Under the pieces are notes generated by a model. The model was not told the DNA's origin, did not search any database, and was given only the letters and a program-made list of their open reading frames with translations. The translations under genes were made by a program, and so were the position numbers. 64,000 nt of DNA, from the NCBI RefSeq assembly GCF_963676685.1, contig NC_092354.1, positions 72,776,178 through 72,840,177 of the forward strand, read 5' to 3'. Positions 11,206 through 23,694 of the stretch are shown in pieces. Every line of letters begins with the position of its first letter. Position 1 is the stretch's first letter. The stretch comes from Mytilus edulis. Lineage: Eukaryota; Mollusca; Bivalvia; Mytilida; Mytilidae.

Positions 11206-13704
11206 TCATTGTATTTCTGACAGATAACAAAGAAGCATTGCCTGGCATAGTAATCCTGTTTCGTCATACAAATCTGCAACTGTGCAATCTTCTTCGATAG
11301 ACTCTCCCATGAAATTTCGTATTTCAAAATCAAACTCTGTTACCATTCCCTTTTTGGACTTCCCATTTCTAAAAAACAATTTCTTCCCATGTTCCATTAT
11401 ATCGTTTGAAAGCCAAGATTTTGGAGCAGATACATGTCTGGCTACTCCCCCATTTGGGGTTTTCACTTGGTGATAAGCATTGTCATCATATTCATAATCA
11501 AACCATCCTATTTCAATTTGTCTGACTGCCTTTTTTGCATTTGAATTGCCCCGAAGTTTTTCACTTCTGTTGCTGTGCAGCTGAAATCCATCTGTCTTCT
11601 TGGATTTTTTTCTTGTGCCTTTTTTGTCACCTTCACCTTCTTCCTCACTATCTGAGGACTTTTCTTTTCCCATCTTTCTCCTCAGTTTTTTAAATAGAGA
11701 ATCACTTCGTTGGTTTTTATGTTCCCTTTTCATTAGATCTTTAAAGTACATGTATCTCCTGGCAGCATAAATGTCCCCGTATGCTGGTATATAAGTATGT
11801 AACTGTTCATCTGACATCGCTAAAATTGTCTGGGGATCTATCTGAAATAATACAGTAAATTGATTTGTTAAGCAGCATTATTAAGAGTCACTACACTCAA
11901 TTTAGAGACCTGAGAATTTTAATGAGATTACACCAGAAGCTGGAATACTGACAAAGTCACAGAGGGTCCTGCGCCACAATTACAAAAATTTAAAAGGTGT
12001 ACATAGAAAACAAAAGGGTATGGAGTAAATGTACATGGGTCAAAATCGCACACAACACACATATTATATAAATAAAAAATTATCAATGAATAGGGCTTTT
12101 ATTCCTGTTCTTCATCTTGACAGTTGATGTAGGGTCTTCAACAATGAACGAATCGTTCATACCCTACAACAAGGTAAAGACAGTATCTAGCGTCTACTTA
12201 AGCGGTACTATTGATAAAAATAAACCACGGTTCACCTTCTTGCTCCCCACCAGTCTCAGAGTGCCAACTTGTGTGATGCTTGTGTACGACATTTCTCCAG
12301 TCGAAAGCACCAGCGATACAAGAAAAGTGCAGTAATTTTGAACGGCATCAATCGCTGCTAAAATATGCTTTGAAGTTACACATGTAGGGAGCAGTCAATG
12401 AATTGCATAATTTATAATTACAGTCAAGGGTTTTCAACCCATATTTATCATACATTGCCCAACAAAATACCAATACATATAATACATGTACATGTACATC
12501 TAAATATGACGATTATCAACAGATCCTCAATGTGGGGCCCTAATGAAGACAGAATGTGTCCATGAGTCACAGATGCCCTGCTTAAACTAGAAAATGTGTC
12601 TATGAGCCACAGGATGTCCCTCCTGTTATTGATAAATATATGAGCATCAAAAGTAGGTAGGAATGACCAAATTCTTAGTGAACCCAGATGTACTACCTAC
12701 GATCTATTTCTTGACAAAATATCATTGCATGGTCTACCATGTATAGTAGCTGAGTTTGTTGCTAAATGTCCAGTCACAAATATTCCTTTGAAAAAAAAAT
12801 ATGAATTTTTGCCAAGTCTTCATATTTTGTAAATTATATACCCGGCCAAAATTTTTGCGCCTTCCCGACTACGACTCAGCCGATATCGGGTATCGGGATG
12901 ATAACCGGGCCGATATGGATTTATACAATATATTTAAATAATCTATAAATATCACAAACTTTAGCATTGAATTTGCATTGAAAACACCAGTCAATGGACC
13001 GTGACTGCGGGGTCATAGGCGTAAAATCATCATGTATCCGAAATATACTACCGGATACTAATGCAACTACATAAAAAATATTATGATCTAGTATCAGTGG
13101 TTCATGTGTAACTTCAGCTAAATCATAAACGTGAAAATTGTGAACGCTGCCGCTGACGCCGTCGGAAAAACAATACCTAAGTCTCATGCATTCTTTGTTT
13201 AATTTTATTTACATGTGTATGTAGAATTTAATAGTATTTAAATATAAATCTAAGTGACAAAACCCTAGCTTATTTAGTAGATAATACATTTAATACAGAA
13301 ACAGTGCTCACTTTCAGTTGAACAAGATGGGGATTTCCACGGTGTTTAAGACCTTGTTTCGATATCTGGTTCAACTGTTTGGGGCCTATTTTCAATGACA
13401 CAAATATATTTTCAAATCATAACAATTTTGAAATAATAACCATATTGACAATTCTATTTTGATGTCCTACATTTTGACTTGGACAGAACCTTAATACTTA
13501 GCAGACCTTTTTGGACCAAAGTCCTGTTACTTCACGATTCCTGTATTGAGAACCATAAATAGAATACATTTAATATAGTATATACATGCCGAACATTCAC
13601 AAAGATAAAGAAAAATACTTTTACTTGTGATAAGTCAACAAATCGATATAAACAAATACAACAATCACACTCACGTTCGGTTCCTCTTCATTCCTAGACG
13701 CCAT
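11206..13704 (-). CDS. Transposon accessory protein, spliced from a TIR-encoded first exon
   Basis: Read on the minus strand, the model joins 13704-13675, 13374-13312 and 11841-11206, all phase 0 (donors gtgagt and gtgagc; acceptors aaacag and tttcag). It predicts 242 aa. Exon 1 is the same 10 codons as in the integrase because it lies in the inverted TIR. The middle exon (21 codons, ISKQGLKHRGNPHLVQL) is less certain than the last. The last exon has 'ILAMSDEQLHTYIPAYGD', a Lys/Glu-rich basic region (about residues 70-110) and a C-terminal domain starting 'RQIEIGWFDYEYDD' and ending near 'CTVADLYDETGL'. I associate this composition with uncharacterised proteins that accompany this integrase type. 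Its function is unknown; a role in DNA binding or transposition is inferred only from location. Confidence 0.7.
12090..13300. other. Intronic repeat-derived DNA, no separate gene seen
   Basis: This lies in the last intron of the minus-strand transposon gene. It holds simple repeats (acatgtacatgtacatct near 12486), fragments such as 'gcccggccaaaattttt'-like sequence near 12840, and short chance frames on both strands (12117-12335, 12921-13187). None shows a recognisable domain or codon pattern. Confidence 0.5.
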
Positions 13705-14247
13705 GCTGGAATAAACACGTGACGCGTCAATTTATCAAGATAAACAAAATAAATATCGATATAACGATATAATTATTTCGAGATAACGAAATAAATATAT
13801 CGATATAACGATATAAATATCGAGATAACGATATAAATATCGAGATCTCGATATATTAAACCGAGATAACGATTTAATAATCCGAGATAACAATATAATA
13901 ATCCGAGATCAAATCGAGATAACGATTTAATAATCTGAGATCTCGATATAATAAATCGAGATAACGATATAATAAATCGAGATAACGATATAATAAATCG
14001 AGATAACGATATAATAAATCGAGATAACGATATAATAAATCGAGATAACGATATAATAAATCGAGATAACGATTTAATAATCCGAGATAAAGATTTAATA
14101 ATCCGAGATCTCGATATAACAATTTCGTTTTATCGAGATAACGATATATTTTTTATCGAGATCTCGGTAAAACGGTAATTTATCGAGATCTCGAATTGAA
14201 AAAAAAATATTTTCTAATGTTTTGTGTGTCCCCTTACGGCTTCTGTA
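13532..14247. repeat. Right TIR of the IS3-like transposon
   Basis: It is about 715 bp. From the inside outward it holds the inverted copy of exon 1 and its upstream sequence, then 'tatcgatataacgatat' units. Next come about seven regular 'cgagataacgatataataaat' units (13920-14070), and finally the terminus 'ccccttacggcttctgta'. It contains in one piece both segments that are separated by an insertion in the left TIR, which supports a single original TIR. Confidence 0.8.
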
Positions 14248-14259
14248 GTTTTCGGCAAA

Positions 14260-16670
14260 ACATTGTAAGCAGCATTTATCAAATTCTAACAAATTTCTTC
14301 CGATATAACAATACGGCTATCATTTGCCACTATATGACCGGTACGTACCATAAATATGAGAAAAATCAATACAGTATAAAGTAAGCTAAATAGGCCTTTA
14401 CTTGAATAAAGTAAAACTATCAAACGAGAAATAAGCGGCCTTATCTAAAATATTATTAAATATGAACTTTTATGTCAAATGTTTTATTTGCAAAATGTGT
14501 TTTTTGCATTTTATGATTTGAATAAATCACCGTTTTTCATCAGAATAGTTTTTATATTATATAGCAAATCTTGCTCAGTCTCTGGCCTGTATATATCGTA
14601 TGTTTATGGGATCTAGCTCTCTGCCTTAAAAGAGGGTTTTCTTTTCTCAGATATCTATTGCCAGTAAATACCGCATCAAATGAAAAAATCAGGCTTTAAT
14701 ATTAAAGAGACACAGAGTTATTTAACTCACCATATCAACCTATTTTTTCCAAGGTAAATGCAAACGCATGGTCAATCTTCGTAAAATAAGCAAGCTGAAA
14801 GTTTTTAATTTGAACACAAAATAAATAACGAAAATGGAACCTTATATAAACTTTATAAAAAAGGAATAGTATATGATTGTATGTAAGACAACTATTTACC
14901 AAAAAACCAATATGACGTGGATGTTGGCAATTATAACTTACTGTAAGGCCTTAAACAATGAGCAAAATACGTTACAGTACCGTATAATTAGCTGTAATAG
15001 GTAAAGCATCAACGTAAGATAACTATAGAACTACAGATTTCCACTATAGGCAGGCAAATACAGAGTATGGTGGGGTTAAAGAATGTTTGCATGTGCATAG
15101 ATGTATCAAGTAATTGGAAAACATCCTTCCGTCACATCTTTTGTCGTTAGAAAATATCATATTTATTTTTTTATAATGAATAAAGAGAGTTCAGGTGTTA
15201 TGGTAACTATGATGATGAATTATACACCAATATCTGAGGTAATAATAAATATTAAAACTAGTTTCAAAAACCATTTTTATTTTCCCGGAATAGATCGATT
15301 CATAATCATTTTAAACCGGTTTTTAATGTTTATCAGAATATGGTGATTAACTAGAAATTAAAGTCATCCCTAAAAGACAAATTACGACCATGATAATCTC
15401 ACACATTGAAAAGAAATCCTCTAGTATATTTTTGATTTGAATACCTTGTAATGCATCTGGTCTGAACTAACCTATATGTTTCAAACCGCTAACATTCGAT
15501 GGAAATAAAAATGTACAACGTTTTCCTATGAATAATGTGAAGAAAAGCATTGATTCATCTTAAATTTAAAGAAACAAATAATTTGACAATGTGTGATAAG
15601 GAGCAAAATAAAAGCTCTGCTTAATTATTACCTGAATAAATCAAAATATACAGTTTTGCTCACTCACTGAAAAATGACGCATATAAAGATGTGTTTAATG
15701 TAAAAAACGTTTCCTATTTTTTTAGCTAAAAAATGGATATCTAAGGATAAAAATTAAAACCTGACAGGCTTCAGAACAACCATATTTATTTTGACCTTAT
15801 ATATAAAATCTTTGTAAAATATTTGATTTTACTTATATCAACAAACTGTAGAAAAATAACAACCTGTTTGAAATTATCGTACGTTTGATCTAATATTTCG
15901 CTGATGAAATGTATCCAAAATATCCTCCGGTTGTATATTGTTTAATGTGAATAGATTTGTATCATTAATCCGATCATAATTTGTCATATTAGAGTAAATA
16001 TTGACAACAAAGGGTACGTATTATTTAATATTGTAGTTAATGTATTTCTAATATATATGCATACGCATTTCTGTGTAAATACAATGAAGCAATACTTTTT
16101 GCGCACAATTATCAATTTTTAAACAATAATAAGGCTTTTTTTTAGAAAAGTAAATATTCAGATTTCTGAAAATTGATTAAGAAAGTACTTTTTAGTTGAC
16201 ATGAAATGTCATTTATATGTTGTTATGTAAATCTTCTGTTATAACTTCACATAATTTCTAGGATTATTCGAAACGGTACTAATTTTCTTAATAGAGACAT
16301 AGATTTCCTTAGTTCCAAAAAAAAAAAAAAATTATAATCAGATGACAATTAAAGTTGACGGCATGTCAGAATGTAAGACAAAATGAAGAAAGATTTGGTT
16401 TTTTTTTCAGAATAGATAACACAGTCACTCACAAAATGTTATGCAAAATAAAAATTCCATAAAAAATTTATGTTAATATAATTTTCTCAATCGTTTTAAG
16501 ACTTTTGAAAAGACTGACCAGAAATGTATGAAAATGTTATAATTTTGTAAGTTTACTTGATTTACATGTCTCAAATCTTATATTTTTTGGTTTAAATCAC
16601 AAGCAATGAGTATTATACAAATTGGTGTTTACTAAAGAACTGCATATTTTTCTGACTTTTTTAAGGTCTA
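14260..16670. other. AT-rich intergenic DNA, nothing recognised
   Basis: No coding exon, RNA gene or clear repeat was found. Short open frames here (for example 15101-15346) lack any family resemblance and flanking splice logic. The 5' region of the claudin-like gene presumably lies at the right end. Confidence 0.5.
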
Positions 16671-16682
16671 TATAATGCTGAA

Positions 16683-18694
16683 ATGTATGCACACATTGCT
16701 CTGACAGCTGGCGTCCTAGCGACCGTATTGATAATTACGGGAACATTCACTCCTTTTTGGACAGTAATATCTGGTTCAGTCTGGTCACATTCTATTGACT
16801 CATCATGGAGAAATAATTCTATGACATCATTAGGACTAGGACTTTGGTTCCAACAAATGTGCACCACTGATGGCTGTGTGACTTCATTTTATCCATCAGA
16901 CATGTACAACGTCCATGGTGAGCTCTTAAAATTGATATCAAACATTATAAATGTATTATTATATCAATTTTAATAAATACGTAGAAATTATATAAATTAT
17001 TAACTAATTTATACAAACAGTTAACAGTATTTCAAAAATGTCAAAATTTAAACCATTCATACTATGATTTTTAACTTAAAGCTTGCCGAATAAAGCACTT
17101 GCAAGAGAAATGATCATGAAACTTGCTCGGCATATCTCTTTATTATAGCTCCCGTCGTTTTTTGGGGTATTTATAATACATCCCTGCGTAGATTTAGCGT
17201 TCTGCCTATCCGGCAATATAACGTTCCTCTTCAAGACAAATTCAAATAGCGTTGCTACTTGAAAGATACTTAGGTTAACAGCGGGAAATATTACAGTAAA
17301 AGGGGTATAATTCAATCCTATATTTAATTTATCCGATGTTGTTCTAATGTAAATATGTTCACACTTTTATTGTTTGTTAAAAATGTTGTACTAACATACC
17401 CCATGTGGGGGCTTTAGTGAAATAAAATGTCTTATGTCTTATTTATGTCTTATGTCTTATGATGGCGACGTTTGAGTCAGTAATAATACTACCATACTGA
17501 AATGTTTGGTTTAAGGGTCAAACTACAATAAAACACTTTATCCTCTTCGATACTTTATTTCTTGTCCACTACACGGCGATTTAGTTCCGCGATTTTTTTT
17601 ATTATCGTGTAAGTCAGGAAATAAACCGATCCCACAAAAAAATGTTAAAATTATTTTCTTATTGAGTTTCAATCCAAATCTCCTTTTTCATCTTTTATAT
17701 ATGTACTACATTGTATATATTTATCCCAAACATTTTTCTGTATTTTATTTATTTTAGTCATGGACATGACTGGTTTAACAGAGTTCCGAATGTTTACTAG
17801 TTGTGGAATCCTTTTGAGCATTTCTGCATGTATCCTGTGTTTTCTTCATATCAAGGAGAAGAGTCCCAAACTGACAGGATTTGCAGCTTCGTTGATGTTC
17901 CTTTTTTCCGGTTTGTCTTTTTTGGTTTTTTTTATAGATTTGTTTTATTAGATTCTCTCCTATTCTCAAAATCGAGATATCTCAAATATTATGAAGAAAA
18001 ATGAAAAATAGAAAAGAGCTGTTTAAAGAAAGTACAAATGTATATGCTATTCATGGCATGTAATTATTTTTACAGATTGTACAAACAAATCAGTCTATAT
18101 ATCGCGCAAATCAAACTATTTCGATATTGCGGAGTTTTAAACAGAGATGTGGGATTGTAGGGATGAGCGTACTGTTTCTCCACAAATTCTAGTTGTCACA
18201 AATCATAAAATTGGCAATCGTGACCTACGTGTACAATGTATTAATTTTCATATTTATTTGTCTATACTTGTAAATGGTCCCGATAGTCGAAGTAAAGGTC
18301 CCAGAATATTTTTCGTACAACAATTCAAACACTCTTCGTAGGTTTGTTTATGTTTTATCTACCATATTTTTATCAATTGTAACGATCTTTTTATCACAAT
18401 AAACGTTGAATATTTTGAATATTAATAAATAATTATATATCTGCAGGCATAATGATATGGTTACCGGCTGGAAAGATGATACACAGATATGTTCTGTTCG
18501 ATACCAATCTAGACGAGGTCGGTATACCGGACAACCCTCTTCAGTTTCCGTACTCTGCCATTATCTGTGGCGTTGGTGGCATTATGAACGGCTTTTGTAT
18601 ATTTCTTGTGGCAGGCAGTGTTCGAAAGATGTGGAACTACACGTCCGAATTTAGGCATAAGAGATTGGAGCTAAATACATTTGTTCAATTGTAG
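16683..18694 (+). CDS. Claudin/PMP22-like four-transmembrane protein, three exons
   Basis: Exons are 16683-16917, 17758-17910 and 18447-18694. Both introns are phase 1 with GT-AG borders (donors gtgagc and gtttgt). It predicts 211 aa. Four hydrophobic segments are visible: residues ~5-27, ~93-111, ~118-132 (joining at the second splice) and near the C-terminus ('SAIICGVGGIMNGFCIFLVA'). The first extracellular loop has 'GLGLWFQQMCTTDGC', close to the claudin signature W-GLW-C-C. Claudin-superfamily proteins act at cell junctions or as membrane scaffolds; which branch this belongs to (claudin, clarin, TMEM47-like) is not decidable here. An extra upstream non-coding exon is possible. The stop is TAG at 18692. 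Confidence 0.8.
17040..17755. other. Intron 1 of the claudin-like gene
   Basis: The sequence is AT-rich. A short tandem 'tgtcttat' tract lies near 17430-17460. No exon or RNA gene is recognised between 16918 and 17757. Confidence 0.5.
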
Positions 18695-19179
18695 ACAGTT
18701 TAATCGTTTAGCAGAATGCCAACAAGAATGAATTCATGACATAGAGAAAACTTCTCGAGTTTATATAAAAATAAAACCAACAATTGATTATTGAAATGTA
18801 TTATATAAGATACCAAAAATTTAATATTATTTTGCTTTTTATTCAAGTTTTATTCAAGTGGTCTCGTTTGGGGGGGCTGGGGTGACTACACGACGTGTAA
18901 GAAGGATGTAAAACGTCATGAAATAAATATACTTCCCCAGACAGCAATCCAACAGTATAAAAATATCAATACTGAAGAAAAGTGTATATATGCTACTTAT
19001 TTTTAGCGGTCAAAACAGTCTTGCGCCAAAAAATTCATATTGATGACCGTCGCATAAAATGTCTTTAATCGTAGTTCGTTATATTTATGATAGTGTATAC
19101 ATGTAATAAACTATAACTTTAGATCTTTATCTTAATAAACAACACTGAACTAGTACCATTTTTGCTTAGGTCACAGCTG

Positions 19180-19320
19180 AAGCCCGCCTCCGGGTGCGGT
19201 ATTTTTTTGCTGTATTGAAGACCCATTGTTTGCTTTCAGCTATTTTCCTCTCTTTGGTCGGGTTTTGTCTCTTTGACACATTCCCCATTTCCATTCTCAA
19301 TTTTAAATACAACTACATGT
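19180..19320 (+). repeat. Fragment of dispersed repeat R2
   Basis: It matches the 3' end of the R2 copy at 48735-49235, with 'gctgaagcccgcctccgggtgcgg' echoed in diverged form there and 'tgacacattccccatttcc' shared. An opposite-strand fragment lies at about 19595-19650. Confidence 0.7.
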
Positions 19321-19736
19321 ACATGTATCGGGGTAAAATTCAAGCGGCTGATTTCCTGCTTCTATTCTTAACTTTATATTTTACCTCTGAGATTTTCATA
19401 AATTAGCAGATATTCTTTTACTAGATTTAAACGGTTATTGGCGGGTTAAAGTAAGAAAGATCATAAAACGTGTAATACAATTGGACTCGTTATTCATTCA
19501 TATTCAACTGATTACCAATGACTTCATTCTATATGAGTCTCTGTTTCAGTATAAAACTTTATTAAAGAACTAATATAGTTATACCTAAACAGATAAAGTT
19601 GAGAATTGAAATGGGGAATGTGTCAAAGAGACAACAAGAGATACATGTATGATGAGTCGACACTTGCAATCTATTTGTTTACTGAGTAAGACCCTTTTGA
19701 CAGGCAAAACAATGCTTCCAATCTTAGTTAATTTTT

Positions 19737-20345
19737 TATGCCCCACCTACGATAGTAGAGGGGCATTATGTTTTCTGGTCTGTGCGTCCGTCCGTCTGTT
19801 CGTTCGTCCGTACGTTCGTCCGTCCGTTCGTCCCGCTTCAGGTTAAAGTTTTTGGTCAAGGTAGTTTTTGATGAAGCTGAAGACCAAACTTGTTGCTTAT
19901 GATATGATCTTTTTAATTTTAAAGCCAAATAAGACTTTTGACCCCAATTTCATGGTACACTGAACATAGAAAATGAAAGTTGGAGTTTCAGGTTAAAGGT
20001 TTTGGTCAAGGTAATTTGATAAGCTGAAGTCCAAACTTTAAACATAGTACACTTGTTGCTTATGATATGCTCTTTCTAATTTTAAAGCCAAATAAGACTT
20101 TTGACCCCAATTTCATGGTACACTAAACATAGAAAATGAAAGTTGGAGTTTCAGGTTAAAGGTTTTGGTCAAGGTAGTTTTTGATGAAGTTGAAGTCCAA
20201 TCAACTTGAAACTTAGTACACATGTTCCCTATGGTATATTTTTTTCTAATTTTAACGCCACATTAGATTTTTTACCCAATTTCACGGTCCATTGAACATG
20301 GAAAATGATAGTGCGAGTGGAGCATCCGTGTACTTTGGACACATT
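19737..20345 (+). repeat. Dispersed repeat R3 with 'cgtccgtccgttcg' tract and ~150 bp internal tandem units
   Basis: It begins 'gccccacctacgatagtag', has a (cgtc/cgtt)n tract at 19784-19835, then three diverged copies of a segment containing 'ttcaggttaaaggttttgg' and 'accccaatttcatggtaca'. It ends at 'gtgcgagtggagcatccg'. A full reverse-strand copy is at about 50955-51390; fragments lie at 28435-28545 and 39315-39450. Confidence 0.8.
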
Positions 20346-20529
20346 CTTTTTTGTCATACATTAAATTTGAATAAATCATAACAGTAACACAAATTATATA
20401 CAACTATATCTGTTATCAAACAAATGAGATAAACTCCTATCACCATGATTTTATATTTATACTTTTTAAGGCTTAGTCAAGAAAAAGATATTTTAAAAAA
20501 TACAAACACATATAAAATCTGGAAGAGGA

Positions 20530-20578
20530 ATGGAAAACGATAGTAGCTGTGAACATTTAGAAAATGAAATTAATAAAG
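20530..20578 (+). other. Possible upstream exon of the actinoporin-like gene (speculative)
   Basis: An ATG at 20530 opens 16 codons and ends in phase 1 before a 'gtaaag' donor. That is the phase needed by the acceptor at 25166. The link would need a ~4.6 kb intron and has no other support. A signal-peptide exon elsewhere is equally possible. Confidence 0.2.
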
Positions 20579-20792
20579 GTAAAGTTTAACATTTCTTTTC
20601 ATTGACTCGCGGTGGATTTTTCAGATCAGGAAGTAAAAGTTTTAAGATAACATACATGTACATGTTGTCTTTACCTCCACTTTATCTGACAAAAACAATC
20701 AATAACTGAGAGTCTGGATGATGGTCCTTCATTTCTGTAATTTGTTGATGTCAGATAGATGCGTTTATCTGCAATTCATGTTGAATATGTTC

Positions 20793-21007
20793 AATACTGT
20801 AATTGTACTTATTTTCGCGGTGTATTTATTTTCACGAATTTCGTGGTTGGTTTATTTTCGCGAAAATAAATACACGCGAATCTAAATCAAACCTTTCAAC
20901 TGAAAGGCAATAATTATAAAATCGCGAAAATAAATTCCCGCGAACGTGTTTGAAATACACAATTCCCGAAAATAAGTACCCGTGGAAAAAAGTACAAGTA
21001 CAGTATT
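20793..21007. mobile_element. MITE with 'tactgtaattgtacttattttcg' type ends
   Basis: The left end 'aatactgtaattgtactta' and the right end '...gtacaagtacagtatt' form an imperfect terminal inverted repeat. The body repeats 'cgcgaaaataaat' in both orientations. Confidence 0.65.
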
Positions 21008-21553
21008 AAGACCACATTAAATAGACATAGGAAGATGTGGCATGTATGCCAATGAGACAACTCTCCGTCCAAAGATTATAAAAGTAAACCATTATAGGTC
21101 AAGGTACGGTCAACATGAAAACAAGCTTTATGAGGTCCCTAATTAAAGCACTTTTCGTCAAATACGCAAGAAAGAAAAGTCTCATCCTTGCAATAAATAA
21201 TGAATGTTGCAGTATTTTCGTATTATTTCTGTCATTTGTGCAATAGTATATCAACACTACGAAGAACCCATGCCGTATATGTGTATGGCTATAAATGGTC
21301 CCGACATAAAAATAATGAAAACATTCAATTGAGAATATTAACGGCCTAATTTATAACAAAACAAATTTCGGAAAATAAATTTTTCAGTAATGAACCAATG
21401 ACAATCACTGAAGAATATGCTCCCAACTTGGGACAGATACATACATACTGGCGGGATTTGAAGAAGGCTAGAAGTACCCTCTCATCAGACAGCTGGGAAT
21501 GTGCTGTTACAGTACAACATAAGAACACATAGTTAAAATCAGTTGTGAAGAGC

Positions 21554-21834
21554 TTAAGGTGGTACCTAACACTTTCACTAAAATTAATTTGGCTCGTTTA
21601 ATTTTCATAAAATTTTGACAAAGTATTTACTTTGACCCTTTGACAAAAATATAAAAGTTTCAAAAAATTTGAACCAAGCATTTTATCAGAAAAATTACAC
21701 TAGTTATATAGCAGTTTGACAAACATTAATTTTGATCATTGAGAAGCTTAATATTCCCTTAAAAACACAACGTCATTAAAACGTTTAGGTGATTTTACAG
21801 AGTTATCTCCCTGTAGTGTTAGGTACCACCTTAA
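21554..21834. mobile_element. MITE with 'ttaaggtggtacctaacact' inverted ends
   Basis: The first 19 bp and last 19 bp are reverse complements ('aggtggtacctaacact' against 'agtgttaggtaccacct'). The length is about 280 bp and it is non-coding. A truncated opposite-strand relative lies at about 57850-58003, ending 'gtgttgggtaccacctt'. Confidence 0.8.
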
Positions 21835-22181
21835 CTCATCAAATTGATACAAAGCTACTAGTATTAAAATCTTACAAAACAACCATAGTTTGTACGCATA
21901 ACGAAATTGTGAAATTGTTACTTCAAGCAGTACACATTATATACATGTATCATATATTGTCAATACAAATGATAATAGTATTGATATGAAAACTGTTAGC
22001 TATAAATTGTTGTCCATCTTAAAAGATAAACTCCTGTTAAACTATTATAAAATACTAGTAATTTTCATTTGGTTTGGGCGGAAATTGTGTCAAAAATTTA
22101 AGGGGCCAAATCAGCACTAATATAGTAAAGATCAAGAAAAATGATAAGTTTAACACGTTCCTGTCACTGACTAAACGGTGA

Positions 22182-22312
22182 ATATTATACACCTATTGAC
22201 TGGGTGTGAGGGTAATAGCAAGTTTGTTGTCCCTGATGTACCAACTATTGCTCGAAGGGACAAAACACTTGCTATTACCCGCACAACCAGTCATTAGGTG
22301 CTTTATTATACT
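22182..22312. repeat. Imperfect inverted repeat around 'gggtaatagcaag'
   Basis: 'cacctattgactgggtgtga' and 'gggtaatagcaagt' on the left pair with 'acttgctattaccc' and 'accagtcattaggtg' on the right. The loop is about 35 bp. It looks like a short fold-back repeat. Confidence 0.65.
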
Positions 22313-23016
22313 GAACAACACAGCCATTAAGTGTTTTTATATACCAAATAACTAATTTTCTTAAAGTGTATATATCTTATCTGAAAGAAAGAAAAAATGT
22401 AACATAACTTTACATGCACATGATGAACTTTACTTTTTTTATAATTCGTTTTGTATTTATAAATATTTCATTAATTTCAATCAAGACTACAAATACTTGT
22501 GTTAAACTTCCCGTGCTTATTATAAATCCTAGTTAAAGTACACCAAACGCAAATTCACTTTTAATATACGGAGAGCGAACCCATATTATGAATAAGGTAC
22601 TATATTTTAGATCTTTTAAAAAATTTCCATGAAGTTTTTCTTTCTCTTTTATAATTGCTTCTTGTAAGTGAAATTACAATCAAAACAAACAGATTCCATC
22701 GTTTACACTCGGCAAATTCCGGGAAATACACCTCAAAGCTTCGTTTCTTGTGAAAAACATTACAAATTAGTGTACAAAACAATGATTTGGATACTTGAAA
22801 GCAAATTGTGTAAAATTATAAAAAAAATAACAATTTTTTAAATAAATGCATTTTTTAAAGTTTTAAACATAGTTTAGAAAGTTACTTTGAAAAAAAAGTT
22901 GATTTTTCCAAACAGTGACTGTGTTCATTATGTAAATTGTTGATTATCTTTTTTTTTGTCGATTCGTTAAAATATTCTCCAATGTTGAAGCATATGATAA
23001 AAAGATCATAACATGT

Positions 23017-23131
23017 CATTTTGCATATCGCATGTATAATCAGCCCTCGGTCAATATCAGCCCTCGAGCCATTCGGCTCTTGGGCTGATAATGAACCTAG
23101 GGCTGATAATACATGCGATATGAAAAAAGCC
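23017..23131. repeat. Imperfect inverted repeat with 'atcagccctcg' arms
   Basis: 'catatcgcatgtataatcag' on the left pairs with 'ctgataatacatgcgatatg' on the right, around a GC-richer centre with 'cagccctcgagccattcgg'. Probably a fold-back repeat. The surrounding open frames are incidental. Confidence 0.7.
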
Positions 23132-23694
23132 ATGTAATAATCTGATAATATGTGAGTTCCGTTTTTTCTATATATGGATCAACAATATTACAGAAGCACC
23201 TACACATTAATTTTATGTTTCTCGGATAATACAAAGTATCAAAATTTGCTTTCTCTTTAAAGATACGGCTAATGAGGATGGTATTGAAAAACATATATAT
23301 TTCAATGTTGAGATACATGTAGATGTCATATTGCAGAAAGATTTCCATGAACCATCATGACTTAGTTGAATAAGCGCAACAGTAGTATACCGCTGTTCGA
23401 AAGTCATAAATCGATTGAGAGATAAAAACAAATCTAGGTTACAAACTAAAACGGAGGGAAACACATCAGCTATAAGAGGAAACCAATAGAAACAAAAGAA
23501 ACACCGAAGTGCATCAAAAAATAAACGACAATGCAACACACACAGAAACGAACTATAAGATAACAACTGTCATTTTCCTGAATAGATACAGGACATTAAA
23601 GATAATACAATACTAATTTTACAGCTTCACTACGTATTATATATACCTGGCTTTCATATATGTTGAGTGTTCCTGAATAAGATGTATCCAGAAA

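Larger units (their letters stand above)
2269..14247. mobile_element. IS3-like (possibly IS3EU-type) DNA transposon with long TIRs and two convergent genes
   Basis: The outer ends are inverted copies: 'tacggaagccgtaagggga' starts at 2269 and its near-identical reverse complement ends at 14247. The match continues inward through A/T-rich DNA and arrays of 'tcgttatctcga'-type units. An inner TIR portion (about 5000-5217 against 13532-13750) is nearly identical and holds the first exon of both genes. The flanks 'gctttc' (2263-2268) and 'gttttc' (14248-14253) match at 5 of 6 bases, consistent with a mutated 6 bp target duplication. Inside are a DDE integrase (+) and an accessory protein (-), transcribed toward each other. 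The left TIR is interrupted by about 1.6 kb of foreign repeat (2957-4596), and further dispersed repeats sit between the two genes. Assignment to the eukaryotic IS3-like group is from memory of the integrase type; the element class could have another name. Confidence 0.75.

Noticed and set aside
11024-11227. Plus-strand 67-residue frame at the 3' end of the accessory gene
   Set aside because: No coding features are visible and it overlaps the minus-strand exon's end and 3' flank.
18457-18654. Alternative frame overlapping the last claudin-like exon
   Set aside because: It does not match the upstream exon phase and gives no membrane segment; the 18452 frame does.
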